Source: Lysobacter firmicutimachus (GTDB lineage: Bacteria; Pseudomonadota; Gammaproteobacteria; Xanthomonadales; Xanthomonadaceae). Taken from it: DNA of 64,000 bases. The stretch spans positions 4,622,001 to 4,686,000 of the forward strand of contig NZ_JBANDL010000002.1 in the NCBI RefSeq assembly GCF_037027445.1, in the 5' to 3' direction. The translations under genes were made by a program, and so were the position numbers. The notes beneath the pieces were generated by a model that did not search any database, was not told the DNA's origin, and worked only from the letters and a program-made list of their open reading frames with translations. Below, piece after piece: positions 8,158 through 17,763 of this stretch (position 1 is the first letter of the stretch; each line of letters opens with the position of its first letter).

Positions 8158-8988
8158 TCAGCCGCGCAGCGCCGCGGCGTGGTGCGCGATGTGCTCGCCG
8201 ATGAAGCTGGCGATGAAGTAGTAGCTGTGATCGTAACCGGAGCGGATCCGCAGCTGCAGCGGGTGGCCGGCGACTTCGCAGGCGATGCGCAGCAGCTCGG
8301 GCTTGAGCTGCGGCACCAGGAACTCGTCGGCGTCGCCCTGGTCGATCAACAAGGGCAGGCGTTCGCGCGCGCCTGCGACCAGCGCGGTCGCGTCCCAGGC
8401 TTTCCAGGCTTCGCGGTCGTCGCCGAGATAGGCGCTGAAAGCCTTCTCGCCCCACGGGCTTTGCGACGGCGCGGCGATCGGCGAGAACGCCGATACGCTG
8501 CGGTAGCGGCCCGGGTTCTTCAACGCGATGGTCAGCGCGCCGTGGCCGCCCATCGAATGGCCGCTGATGCCGCGTGCGCTGCCGGTCGGGAAATGCGCGT
8601 CGACCAGCGCCGGCAACTCCTCGACCACATAGTCGTACATGCGGAAGTGGCCGGCCCACTTCGGCCGGGTCGCGTTGAGGTAGAACCCGGCGCCCTGGCC
8701 GAGGTCGTAGCCCTCCGCATCCGGCACGCCGTCGCCGCGCGGACTGGTGTCCGGCGCGACCAGAATCAACCCGTGCTCGGCGGCGTAGCGCTGCGCGCCG
8801 GCCTTGGTGATGAAGTTCTGCTCGGTGCAGGTCAGCCCGGACAGCCAGTACAGCACCGGACAGTCTTCGCGCTCGGCCTGCGGCGGCAAGTAGACGCCGA
8901 AGCGCATCGTGCAGCCGAGCGTGGTCGCGGTATGCGACCAGACTTCCTGGCGTCCGCCGTGGCAGGCGTGGGATTCGATTCGTTCCAT
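8158..8988 (-). CDS. fghA: S-formylglutathione hydrolase
   Basis: A 276-residue esterase-D family alpha/beta hydrolase, normal length. It hydrolyses S-formylglutathione to glutathione and formate, the second step of glutathione-dependent formaldehyde detoxification. Visible features: LYWLSGLTCTEQNFITKAGA, nucleophile elbow GHSMGGHGAL, acidic residue region DQGDADEFL, and YDHSYYF containing the catalytic histidine. Starts MERIESHACHGG. It is the last gene of the frmR-adhC-unknown-fghA operon and begins 10 nt after the stop of the 102-aa gene. Confidence 0.95.
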   Translation of the reverse strand: MERIESHACHGGRQEVWSHTATTLGCTMRFGVYLPPQAEREDCPVLYWLSGLTCTEQNFITKAGAQRYAAEHGLILVAPDTSPRGDGVPDAEGYDLGQGAGFYLNATRPKWAGHFRMYDYVVEELPALVDAHFPTGSARGISGHSMGGHGALTIALKNPGRYRSVSAFSPIAAPSQSPWGEKAFSAYLGDDREAWKAWDATALVAGARERLPLLIDQGDADEFLVPQLKPELLRIACEVAGHPLQLRIRSGYDHSYYFIASFIGEHIAHHAAALRG

Positions 8989-8998
8989 GTCGGGGCTC

Positions 8999-9307
8999 TC
9001 AGCGCAGCGTGGATCCGTTCGGGTTGATCGCCAGTTCGTCCACACGCTGCGGGTAGAACGGCTTCTTGTGTTCCATGTCGTAAAACAGCAGGCCGTGCAG
9101 GCCCATCGCTTCGCGCTTGGGCACGCGGTTGCGCCACAGGCGCTCGAACACCGGCTCGAGCGCGCGCGGCGGATGCCGCGCCAGAACCTCGTCGATGAAG
9201 GCCACGTTCTGGCCCGGCGGATACAACAGATCGAAGTCCGCGTCCTCGACGGCGAACACGTCGTAGGTGCAGTTGATCGCACTGTCGACGACCTGGACGT
9301 ACTTCAT
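8999..9307 (-). CDS. Unknown 102-aa protein within formaldehyde operon
   Basis: A small soluble protein starting MKYVQVVDSAINCTYDVFAV, with DLLYPPGQNVAFIDEV, RLWRNRVPKREAMGLHGLLF and a C-terminal VDELAINPNGSTLR. It sits 7 nt after adhC and 10 nt before fghA, so it is co-transcribed and probably functionally linked to formaldehyde metabolism. No signal peptide or membrane helix. I recognise it only as a conserved hypothetical type found in such operons; no catalytic motif is obvious. Confidence 0.85.
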   Translation of the reverse strand: MKYVQVVDSAINCTYDVFAVEDADFDLLYPPGQNVAFIDEVLARHPPRALEPVFERLWRNRVPKREAMGLHGLLFYDMEHKKPFYPQRVDELAINPNGSTLR

Positions 9308-9314
9308 CGCCGTC

Positions 9315-10529
<1,215 letters not shown>

Positions 10530-10546
10530 CTATTTCGAATACGGTT

Positions 10547-10819
10547 TCATTTCAGGTACGAGCGCACCAGCGCGGCGATCTCGTCGATGCTGGCGTTGCG
10601 GCCGCGGTCGGCCACGGCTTGGCCGAGTTCCTCGCGGATATGGCTTTCCAGCACCTCCGACATCAGCCCATTGATCGCGCCGCGGATCGCCGCGATCTGC
10701 TGCAGCACCGCCGCGCAGTCGCTGCCGGCCTCGAGCGCGCGCTCCAGGGCCTCGGTCTGGCCCTTGATCCGGCGCACCCGGGTCAGGACGCGTTTTTTCT
10801 CTTCCGGCGAATGCGGCAT
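10547..10819 (-). CDS. frmR: Formaldehyde-responsive repressor FrmR (CsoR/RcnR family)
   Basis: A 90-residue all-helical DUF156 repressor. It carries the residues that in Escherichia coli FrmR react with formaldehyde: Pro2 (MPHS) and Cys35 (GSDC), with His60 (LESH) in the equivalent position. [15 protein letters not shown] is the conserved DNA-facing segment. First gene of the operon with adhC 110 nt downstream. The RcnR and CsoR alternatives are less likely, given Pro2/Cys35 and the operon context. Confidence 0.92.
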   Translation of the reverse strand: MPHSPEEKKRVLTRVRRIKGQTEALERALEAGSDCAAVLQQIAAIRGAINGLMSEVLESHIREELGQAVADRGRNASIDEIAALVRSYLK

Positions 10820-10844
10820 GGCGGCGGGCTCCGGGATGCGATCG

Positions 10845-10867
10845 TATCCTATACCCCCCTATAGTAT
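10845..10867 (-). promoter_or_regulatory. FrmR-type operator (A/T-rich arms around a G6 tract)
   Basis: Read on the minus strand the site is ATACTATAGGGGGGTATAGG followed by ATA: inverted TATA arms flank six Gs. This is the architecture known for FrmR/RcnR operators. It lies 26 nt upstream of the frmR start, overlapping the probable promoter, so autorepression relieved by formaldehyde is expected. Confidence 0.75.
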
Positions 10868-10881
10868 CAGAAAGACGGGGT

Positions 10882-11197
10882 CGGGGATTGGAGATTGGGG
10901 ATTCGCGGGCAAGAACCGCTTTGAAGGTCAGAGCGGCGCGAACCGGCAAGGACGATGCGCTCGTCCGGACGCGCGCGTCTGTAGCAGCGGCGTAAGCCGC
11001 GACCACCGAAGCGGTGTTCGCAAGCACGGCGGCCGAAGCGCGCGCGCAGCGGTCGATCGTCGCCAGCGCTGGCGGAAGACGGGTTTGGGAAGGGGGCGAG
11101 GGATTTAACCGCTTCGGCGGTCGCGGCTCGCGCCGCTCCTACCCCAATGCCGAGCGACCCGCTTTGCGAATCTCCAATCCCAAATCCCCAATCCCGG
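10882..11197. repeat. Nested composite repeat element between frmR and ppc
   Basis: An outer inverted pair (GGGGATTGGAGATTGGGG near 10883 and its complement at 11165-11197) encloses an inner inverted pair of the TGTAGCAGCGGCGTAAGCCGC family (10979-11013 and 11108-11142). No gene is seen in this ~380-bp interval. The right end stops 3 bp before the ppc stop codon. Confidence 0.85.
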
Positions 11198-11199
11198 CT

Positions 11200-13947
11200 T
11201 CACCCCGTGTTCTGCACGCCCGCCGCGATGCCGTTGACCGTCGCCACCAAGGCCTGCTGCAGGATGTCGTCGGGACGACCGGCGGCGCGCCAGCGCGCCA
11301 ACAGGTCGACTTGCAGCAGGCTGATCGGGTCGACGTAGGGGTTGCGCAGGCGGATCGACTGGCGCAGGCGATGATCGCCGGCCAGCAGTTCGTCGCTGCC
11401 CTTGATCGCCAGCACCGCGCGACGGGTGCGTTCGAACTCCTCGGCAATGCCCGGATGGAAACGCGCGTGCAGATCGCCTTCGGGCAGGTCGCGGGCGAGC
11501 ATCGAGTAGCGTTCGAAGATCGCCGGGTCGGATTTGGCCAGGACCATTTCCAGATCGTCGATCAGGGTGCCGAAGAACATCCAGTCGCGCGCCATTTCCG
11601 CCAACGCGTCGCGGCCATGATCGCGCAGGGCACGCTCGAGCGCGGTGCCGACGCCGTACCAGGCGGTCAGCCCGGCGCGGTTCTGCGACCAGGCGAACAC
11701 CCACGGAATCGCGCGCAGCGAACCGATGTCGCCGGCGCCGGCGCGCTTGGCCGGGCGCGAGCCGATGCGCAGGCGCTCGATCACGTCGATCGGGGTGGCG
11801 GCGCGGAAATACGCCGGGAACAGCTCGTCGTCGTGCACCAGCGCACGGTAATGCGCGCGCGCGGCGGCGGCCAGCTCCGCGGCCAGCGCGCGCCAGCCGT
11901 CGCCGCGCGGTTCCGGCGGACGCGGGCGCAGGGTCGCGCGCAGCACCGCGCCGGTGGTCTGCTCCAGGTTGCGCAGCGCCAGCGCGCGGATGCCGTACTT
12001 GCGATGGATCACTTCGCCCTGCTCGGTCAGGCGCAGATAGCCGTCGACCGAGCCGCGCGGCGCGGCGATCACCGCGCGCTCGGTCTTGCCGCCGCCGCGG
12101 CTGATCGAGCCGCCGCGGCCGTGGAAGAAGGCGATGCGCACGCCGCTTTCGGTGGCCAGCGCGGTCAGCGCGCTCTGGGTGCGGTGCAGCGCCCAGCGCG
12201 AGGCCAGCATGCCGCCGTCCTTGGCGCTGTCGGAATAGCCCAGCATCACCACCTGGCGATTGCCGCGCAGGCGCAGGTGGTCGCGATACACCGGGTCGGC
12301 GAACAAGGCGCGCAAGGTGTCGGCGGCGGCGTCGAGGTCGTCGACGGTTTCGAACAGCGGCGCGACGTCGAGCGGCACCCGGCCGTCGCGCTCGGCGCAG
12401 CCGGCGGTCTTGGCCAGGGCCAGCACCGCCAGCGCATCGGCCGCGCTGCGGCTCATGCTGACGATGTAGGGACCGAAGGCGCGCTCGCCGTAGCGCGGGC
12501 GCAGGCGGGCCACGGCGCGGAACACGTCCAGGGTCGGTTGCGCGGCGGCGGCGGCGCTGCGCGGAGCCGGCGCCTCGCCGTCGAGCACGCCGTGCAGGCG
12601 CGCGGCACGCGCGGCGACGTCGAGCGCGGCCCAGTCCGGTTCGTCGAGCAGCGCGGCCAGTGCGGCGTCGTGGGTGGCCGAATCCTGGCGCAGGTCCAGG
12701 CTGGCGAGATGGAAGCCGAAGCATTCGGCGCGGCGACGCAGGCGGCGCACGGCGAAGCCGCCGGCGTGCGCGCCCTGGTGCGCGGCCAGGCTGCGCTCGA
12801 TCAGGGCGATGTCGGCCAGGAATGCGGCGGCATCGGGATAGCCGTGCACGCTCTCGTCGAGCGTGGCCTGCAGCCGCGCCGACATCAGGTTGAGCAGGTT
12901 GCGGTAGGGCATGTCGGCATGGCGCGGCCTGAGCAGCGCGGCGGCCTTGGGCAGCTGATAGCGATAGTCCTCGACCCGCGCCAGCACCGCGTCGTCGACC
13001 CGCACCCGGCTGACCGACTGGCTGAGCAATTCGGCCAGCGCCCCCAGCTCGCGCCGGTAAGCGTTGAGCACCAGCGCGCGCTGCCCGGCCAGGGTGGCGG
13101 CGATGGTGTCCGCGCCGACGTTGGGGTTGCCGTCCATGTCGCCGCCGACCCAGGTGCCGAAGCCGAGCACGTCGGGCAAGGACGCGCCGGCGCCGTAGGT
13201 TTCGCGCAGGGCCTCCTCGAACATCTCGTAGAACACCGGCAGCACCCGGTACAGCACCTCAGACAGATAGAAACCGACGTGCTCGAACTCGTCGGCGACG
13301 CTGGGCTTGACCGCCGGCGCCTCGGCGGTCTGCCAGCTCGCGGTCAGGGCCAGGCGGATGCGCTCGCGGTCGGCGCGGCGCTCGGCCGGAGTGCGGCCGC
13401 GGTCGATGTCATCGACCAGACAGGAGACGATGGTGCGCTCTTTCTCCAGCAGCGCGCGCCGCACCGCTTCGGTCGGGTGGGCGGTGAACACCGGCTCGAT
13501 CCGCAGCCGCGCCAGCAGCGCGACCACTTCTTCGGCGCTGACGCCCTGGCGCGCCAGGGCGCCGAGCGCATCGCGCAGGCCGCCGGGCTGGGCGCCGGCG
13601 CCGCTGCGTTCGTAGTCGCGGCGGCGGCGAATGCGGTGCACACGTTCGGCCAGGTTGACCGCCTGGAAATAGGTCGCAAACGCCCGCACCAGATCGCCGG
13701 CCTGTTCCGGATCGGTGTCGGCCAAGGCATCGGCCAACGCGCCGATCGGCGCCTGCGCTTCGCGGCGACGGATCGCGGCGCGGCGCAGGCGCTCGACGGC
13801 GTCGAGGAAGTCCTGCCCGCGCTGTTCGGCGAGAATCTCACCGACCAATGCGCCCAGCGTTTTGACGTCGTCGCGCAGCAAGGCGTCGGTGGAAGCGAAG
13901 TCTACGGCGCGCAACGGTTCGTCGCTGGTATCGAGAAGGGCATTCAT
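11200..13947 (-). CDS. ppc: Phosphoenolpyruvate carboxylase
   Basis: A 915-residue cytosolic enzyme that carboxylates PEP to oxaloacetate, replenishing the TCA cycle. Full length. Key motifs: VFTAHPTEAVRRALLEKE with the catalytic His, GGDMDGNPNV, LGYSDSAKDGGMLASRW, FFHGRGGSISRGGG (mobile loop and substrate site), and a C-terminus ending QNTG as in typical bacterial PEPC. The minus-strand start MNALLDTSDEP is preceded by GAAGG. A weak promoter candidate (TTGGAT, 17 nt, TGTAGC) lies just upstream. Confidence 0.97.
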   Translation of the reverse strand: MNALLDTSDEPLRAVDFASTDALLRDDVKTLGALVGEILAEQRGQDFLDAVERLRRAAIRRREAQAPIGALADALADTDPEQAGDLVRAFATYFQAVNLAERVHRIRRRRDYERSGAGAQPGGLRDALGALARQGVSAEEVVALLARLRIEPVFTAHPTEAVRRALLEKERTIVSCLVDDIDRGRTPAERRADRERIRLALTASWQTAEAPAVKPSVADEFEHVGFYLSEVLYRVLPVFYEMFEEALRETYGAGASLPDVLGFGTWVGGDMDGNPNVGADTIAATLAGQRALVLNAYRRELGALAELLSQSVSRVRVDDAVLARVEDYRYQLPKAAALLRPRHADMPYRNLLNLMSARLQATLDESVHGYPDAAAFLADIALIERSLAAHQGAHAGGFAVRRLRRRAECFGFHLASLDLRQDSATHDAALAALLDEPDWAALDVAARAARLHGVLDGEAPAPRSAAAAAQPTLDVFRAVARLRPRYGERAFGPYIVSMSRSAADALAVLALAKTAGCAERDGRVPLDVAPLFETVDDLDAAADTLRALFADPVYRDHLRLRGNRQVVMLGYSDSAKDGGMLASRWALHRTQSALTALATESGVRIAFFHGRGGSISRGGGKTERAVIAAPRGSVDGYLRLTEQGEVIHRKYGIRALALRNLEQTTGAVLRATLRPRPPEPRGDGWRALAAELAAAARAHYRALVHDDELFPAYFRAATPIDVIERLRIGSRPAKRAGAGDIGSLRAIPWVFAWSQNRAGLTAWYGVGTALERALRDHGRDALAEMARDWMFFGTLIDDLEMVLAKSDPAIFERYSMLARDLPEGDLHARFHPGIAEEFERTRRAVLAIKGSDELLAGDHRLRQSIRLRNPYVDPISLLQVDLLARWRAAGRPDDILQQALVATVNGIAAGVQNTG

Positions 13948-14240
13948 CCTTCAAGGCTACAACACCTGTGCGAGACGAATCCAAGTCACGGGCGCGGCAT
14001 TGCGCGCCGCAGGCGATCGTTTCCGTTGCAACTTTTTCACCGTCGCGCGTCGGCGACGCGCGAGACCTGTCGCGTCCGTCACTTAGCGTTGCGACGGCGG
14101 CTACCTGCGCGGCTTAGGACGTTTGCTACTGAGCATATGCGGCGACCCGCGTCGCACACCGGCCGCGCCACGGCGCACGCGGCCACGCCGCGATGCGGTC
14201 GCGATCGGCGGTGTGCCGTACGCCGCCCGCATCGCGCGAC

Positions 14241-15170
14241 TCACGGCGACGGCGGCGCCTCGTCGTCGCGCAACAAGACCGTGACCCATTCGCGCAGACG
14301 CTCCAGCCGGGCGCTGCCGTGCGCCTCCGGCAACCAGGCCAGATACACCCGCCGCACCGGCGGCGGCTGCGGACACGGCAGCGGCACCAGTGCGCCGCGC
14401 GCCAGCGGCTCGGCGATCAGCCGCGGATACAACAGCGCGACGCCCTGCCCGGCCAGCGCCGCGCTCAGCGCCGGCAACGGCGAGGACAGGCCCAGATGCG
14501 GCAGCGGCCAGTGCGCCGGGTCGTCGCCGAACCACTGCGGCCAATCCTCGCGCCAGCCTTCGCTGGTCACGTGCAGCAGGCGCGCGCCGGGCGCGCGATC
14601 CAGCCACCAGCGCTCCCGGTCCAGCCGCGCGGCCAGCGCCGGCGCCGCCACCGGCTGCAGCGCCTGTTCGAACAGCAACTCGCCGCGCAGTCCCAGCGCG
14701 AGCGGATCGCGATGCATCAACAAGGCATGCACGCGTCCCTGGGCCAGATCGTCGGCATTGGCCGGGCAGAACAGTTGCACCTCGGCGCCGGCGCGGGCGG
14801 CGAACTCGTCCAGGCGCGGCAACAGCAGGCTGACGCTGAGGCTGGTCGGCGCGCCCAGCAACCAGCGCCGGCTCTCGTCGCCACGCGCGCGCAGGCGTGC
14901 GGTGGCCGCTTCGATGCGCTCGAAGCCGTCGATCAAGGCTTCGCCGTACTCGCGCCCGAGCGGCGTCGGCCGCGCCCGACCGCCGCTGCGGTCGAGCAAG
15001 CGCAGGCCGAAGGCCTCTTCCAGGTGCTGGACGTGCTGGCTCAACGCGGCATGGCTCAGGTGCAGGCGCTCGGCGGCGCGGCGCATGCCGCCGTAGCGCA
15101 CCACCGCGGCGAAGGCCTGCAGGGCACGCAGCGCCGGCAGGCGTCGCGGGGGCGGATCGCTGATGGTCAT
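14241..15170 (-). CDS. LysR family transcriptional regulator (GcvA-like)
   Basis: A 309-residue LysR-type regulator. Helix-turn-helix at residues ~12-50 (LPALRALQAFAAVVRYGGMR then AAERLHLSHAALSQHVQHLE), followed by LLDRSGGRARPTPLGREYGE and an effector-binding domain. It is divergent from the EamA transporter with only 66 nt between starts, so that transporter is its likely target. The ~290 bp between its 3' end and ppc holds no gene I can support. Confidence 0.93.
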   Translation of the reverse strand: MTISDPPPRRLPALRALQAFAAVVRYGGMRRAAERLHLSHAALSQHVQHLEEAFGLRLLDRSGGRARPTPLGREYGEALIDGFERIEAATARLRARGDESRRWLLGAPTSLSVSLLLPRLDEFAARAGAEVQLFCPANADDLAQGRVHALLMHRDPLALGLRGELLFEQALQPVAAPALAARLDRERWWLDRAPGARLLHVTSEGWREDWPQWFGDDPAHWPLPHLGLSSPLPALSAALAGQGVALLYPRLIAEPLARGALVPLPCPQPPPVRRVYLAWLPEAHGSARLERLREWVTVLLRDDEAPPSP

Positions 15171-15236
15171 GAAAACTTACCGCCTGGCTCGGATTTCGAG
15201 ATTTTTACACGGACAGGAGCGACCTAGATTTACCAC

Positions 15237-16190
15237 ATGCCCGCCCACCCTTCCGTTGCCGCCCGCCCCCTGCTCCTGCGCGCCGGCCTGATGGCCGCCG
15301 CCTCGGTCTGCCTGGCCGTGCTCGGCCTGCTGACCCGCTACACCGTCGGCTTGCCGCCCGAACTGGTGATCTGGGCGCGCTTCTTCCTGCCCGGCCTGGC
15401 CCTGGTCGCGCTGGCCGGACGCGACGACTGGCGTGCGGTGGTCTCTTTCGCCGACCGACCGGCCTGGGTGCGCGCGGTCTGCGTGGTGATCTCGCAGGGC
15501 TGCTTCGTCTACGCCGCGATCCACGGCGATCTGCTGCAGGCGGTGCTGCTGTACAACACCGGCCCCTTGTTCATTCCGCTGATCGCCTGGGCCTGGCTCG
15601 GCGAGCGCCTGCGCGGGCCGGCGCTGGGCGGCCTGGCGATCGGCTTCTGCGGCGTGGCGGCGGTGCTCGATCCCGGCGCCCGCGGACTGGACCGGCTGGC
15701 CGCGTTGTCGCTGTGCGGCGGTTTCGCCATGGCCGCCTCGCAGGTGCTGTTCTACCGCAGCGCGCAGCATCAGCCGCCGTTCCGCAACCAGTTCAAGCTG
15801 TACCTGCAGGCCTCGCTGGTAGCGCTGCCGCTGGCGGCCTGGGGTGCGACGCGGATCGACCCGGCCGCGCTGGCGGCGCAGCCGGCCTGGATGCTGGTCG
15901 CAGCGCTGCTCGGCATGTCGCTGTGCAGCCTCGGCAGCCAGTCGCTGCGCGACCTCGCTTATCGCGGCCTCGGCAACGCCTCCACCCTGGCGCCGCTGAT
16001 GTATGTGGCGGTGCCGGTCGGGGCGGCGCTGGACGGATGGCTGTTCGGTCGCATCGCCGGCGCGTCGACCTGGTTCGGCGCGGCGCTGATCGTCGTTGGA
16101 GCGGCGATCGCGCTGCGCCGTGCCGCCGCGCCGTCGGACATGGAAACCAGGGCATCGCAGAGCGGCGCTCGTGGCCTGTCGCATTTCTAG
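15237..16190 (+). CDS. EamA/DMT family transporter
   Basis: A 317-residue protein with ten hydrophobic helices in two EamA repeats (residues ~10-140 and ~150-300). The second repeat ends with APLMYVAVPVGAALDGWLFG, the usual conserved pre-terminal helix. Probably exports a small metabolite; substrate unknown. A possible -10 box TAGATT ends 6 nt before the ATG and no Shine-Dalgarno is visible, suggesting a leaderless transcript. The divergent LysR gene is its probable regulator. Confidence 0.9.
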   Translation: MPAHPSVAARPLLLRAGLMAAASVCLAVLGLLTRYTVGLPPELVIWARFFLPGLALVALAGRDDWRAVVSFADRPAWVRAVCVVISQGCFVYAAIHGDLLQAVLLYNTGPLFIPLIAWAWLGERLRGPALGGLAIGFCGVAAVLDPGARGLDRLAALSLCGGFAMAASQVLFYRSAQHQPPFRNQFKLYLQASLVALPLAAWGATRIDPAALAAQPAWMLVAALLGMSLCSLGSQSLRDLAYRGLGNASTLAPLMYVAVPVGAALDGWLFGRIAGASTWFGAALIVVGAAIALRRAAAPSDMETRASQSGARGLSHF

Positions 16191-16298
16191 GCGCATTCGT
16201 GCCGTTGCTGCGGCGACGGACGGCGGGGCGCGACGCTGGCGCCGGACGCAGAGAATGCCGACACTGAGGCCAGGAACTCACTCGGCCAGGGAATACCA

Positions 16299-17054
16299 AT
16301 GCCGTACTTGGGAATGGGCGTGCACGTCGTCGTCGCCCTGTACTTCGCCGTCCACGCGGTGCGCAGCGGCCAGGACCGCTACTGGCTGATGGTGCTTTTC
16401 ATGTTCCCGCTGCTCGGCAGCGTGGTCTACGCGTTCGCGGTGTGGTTGCCGGAACAACGCCACAGTCGCCACGGCCGCGCCCTGGCCGGCAACGTGCGCC
16501 GCCTGCTCGACCCCGATCGCGCCCTGCGCGAAGCGCAGGACGCCTTCGATACCGCCGCGACCACCGAACACCGCCTGCGGCTGGCCGATGCCCTGCTCGA
16601 CGCCGGACGCGCCGGCGACGCGCTGGCGCACTACCGCGGCGCGCTCAGCGGCATCCATCGCGACGATCCGGACATTCAGGTGCGCCTGGCGCGCGCCCTG
16701 CTCGAAAGCGGCGAGGCGGCGCAGGCGCGGCAATTGCTCGACGTGCTGATCGCCAGGCGTCCCGATTACCGCTCCGCCGACGGGCATCTGATCTACGCGC
16801 GCGCGGTCGCGGCGACCGGCGACCGGGCCAAGGCGCGCGAAGAGTTCGACGCACTGACCGGCTACAGCAGCGGCTTCCAGGCCCATGCGCATTACGCGCA
16901 ATGCCTGGCCGACTGGGGCGAAAACGGCCGCGCGCGCGAGTTGTGCGCGCAGACGCTGGCGCGCGCGCAACGCTTGCCGGCCCATGTGCGCCGTCTGCAC
17001 AAGCCCGAACTCGACCGATTGCGCGCGCTCGACAAGCGGCTGACCGCCTGCTGA
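16299..17054 (+). CDS. Membrane-anchored tetratricopeptide repeat protein
   Basis: A 251-residue protein. Two N-terminal hydrophobic helices (residues ~4-22 and ~28-48) resemble the PLDc_N module. Residues ~85-230 consist of TPR-like helical hairpins: RLRLADALLDAGRAGDALAH, VRLARALLESGEAAQARQLL, YARAVAATGDRAKAREEFDA, HYAQCLADWGENGRARELC. Likely an inner-membrane scaffold with the TPR in the cytoplasm. Partner unknown. Confidence 0.85.
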   Translation: MPYLGMGVHVVVALYFAVHAVRSGQDRYWLMVLFMFPLLGSVVYAFAVWLPEQRHSRHGRALAGNVRRLLDPDRALREAQDAFDTAATTEHRLRLADALLDAGRAGDALAHYRGALSGIHRDDPDIQVRLARALLESGEAAQARQLLDVLIARRPDYRSADGHLIYARAVAATGDRAKAREEFDALTGYSSGFQAHAHYAQCLADWGENGRARELCAQTLARAQRLPAHVRRLHKPELDRLRALDKRLTAC

Positions 17055-17149
17055 GTGCCGCGCCTGGACGCGGCGTCCACGCCGGACCGGCTATCACGGT
17101 CGCGTCAAGCGAACGCCGGCGCTGGCCGCGCGCCTCCGGAGCCCTGCCC

Positions 17150-17725
17150 ATGAATACCGCCCTGATCGTGATCGATCTGATCAACGACATCGTCCACCCC
17201 GACGGCGAGCTCGCCCGCGCCGCCGAGGCGGTGCGCGAAAGCGGACTGATCGCGCGCTGCAATCGCCTGAGCGCGCGCGCCCGCGCCGCCGGCGCGACGG
17301 TGGCGATGGTGCGGGTGGCGTTCGCGCCGGATTACTCCGACCTGCCGCGGCATTCGCCGCTGTTCGGCCGCGCGGCCGAACTCGGCGCCCTGCGCGACGG
17401 CGACTGGGGCACCCGCTTGCATGACGGCCTGCTGGTCGGCCCGCGCGACTGGATCGTGACCAAGCCGCGGGTCAGCGCGCTGTTCGACACCGACCTGGAA
17501 GCGCGTCTGCATGCGGCGGCGATCCGCCGCGTGACGATCTGCGGGGTCAGTACCGAGACCGGCGTGCAGACCACCGCGCGCGATGCGCACGATCGCGACT
17601 TCGAGGTGACCGTGGTCGGCGACCTGTGCGCCAGCGCCGATCCGCAGCGGCGCCGCGCGGCGCTGGAGATGCTGACGACGGTGGCGACGATCGCCGACGC
17701 CGAACAGGTCGATTTCGGCGCCTGA
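17150..17725 (+). CDS. Isochorismatase-like hydrolase with Gly at the cysteine position
   Basis: A 191-residue protein with the isochorismatase fold: ALIVIDLIND (Asp9) and VTKPRVSALF (Lys105) match the catalytic Asp and Lys. The usual catalytic Cys is replaced: CGVSTETGVQTTARDA has Gly138 where cysteine hydrolases have Cys. The isochorismatases EntB and PhzD also have Gly there, so a vinyl-ether hydrolase or an inactive protein is possible. No siderophore or phenazine genes are adjacent. ATG at 17150 gives the canonical N-terminus; the long upstream open frame has no homology. Confidence 0.85.
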   Translation: MNTALIVIDLINDIVHPDGELARAAEAVRESGLIARCNRLSARARAAGATVAMVRVAFAPDYSDLPRHSPLFGRAAELGALRDGDWGTRLHDGLLVGPRDWIVTKPRVSALFDTDLEARLHAAAIRRVTICGVSTETGVQTTARDAHDRDFEVTVVGDLCASADPQRRRAALEMLTTVATIADAEQVDFGA

Positions 17726-17763
17726 ACCAGCGGCGCGGGCCGCGGCGAAGCGGCCGCCTGCGC

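Noticed and set aside
13948..14240. Small gene between ppc and the LysR regulator
   Set aside because: Arg-rich translations with no homology; probably promoter region of ppc and the end of the LysR gene.
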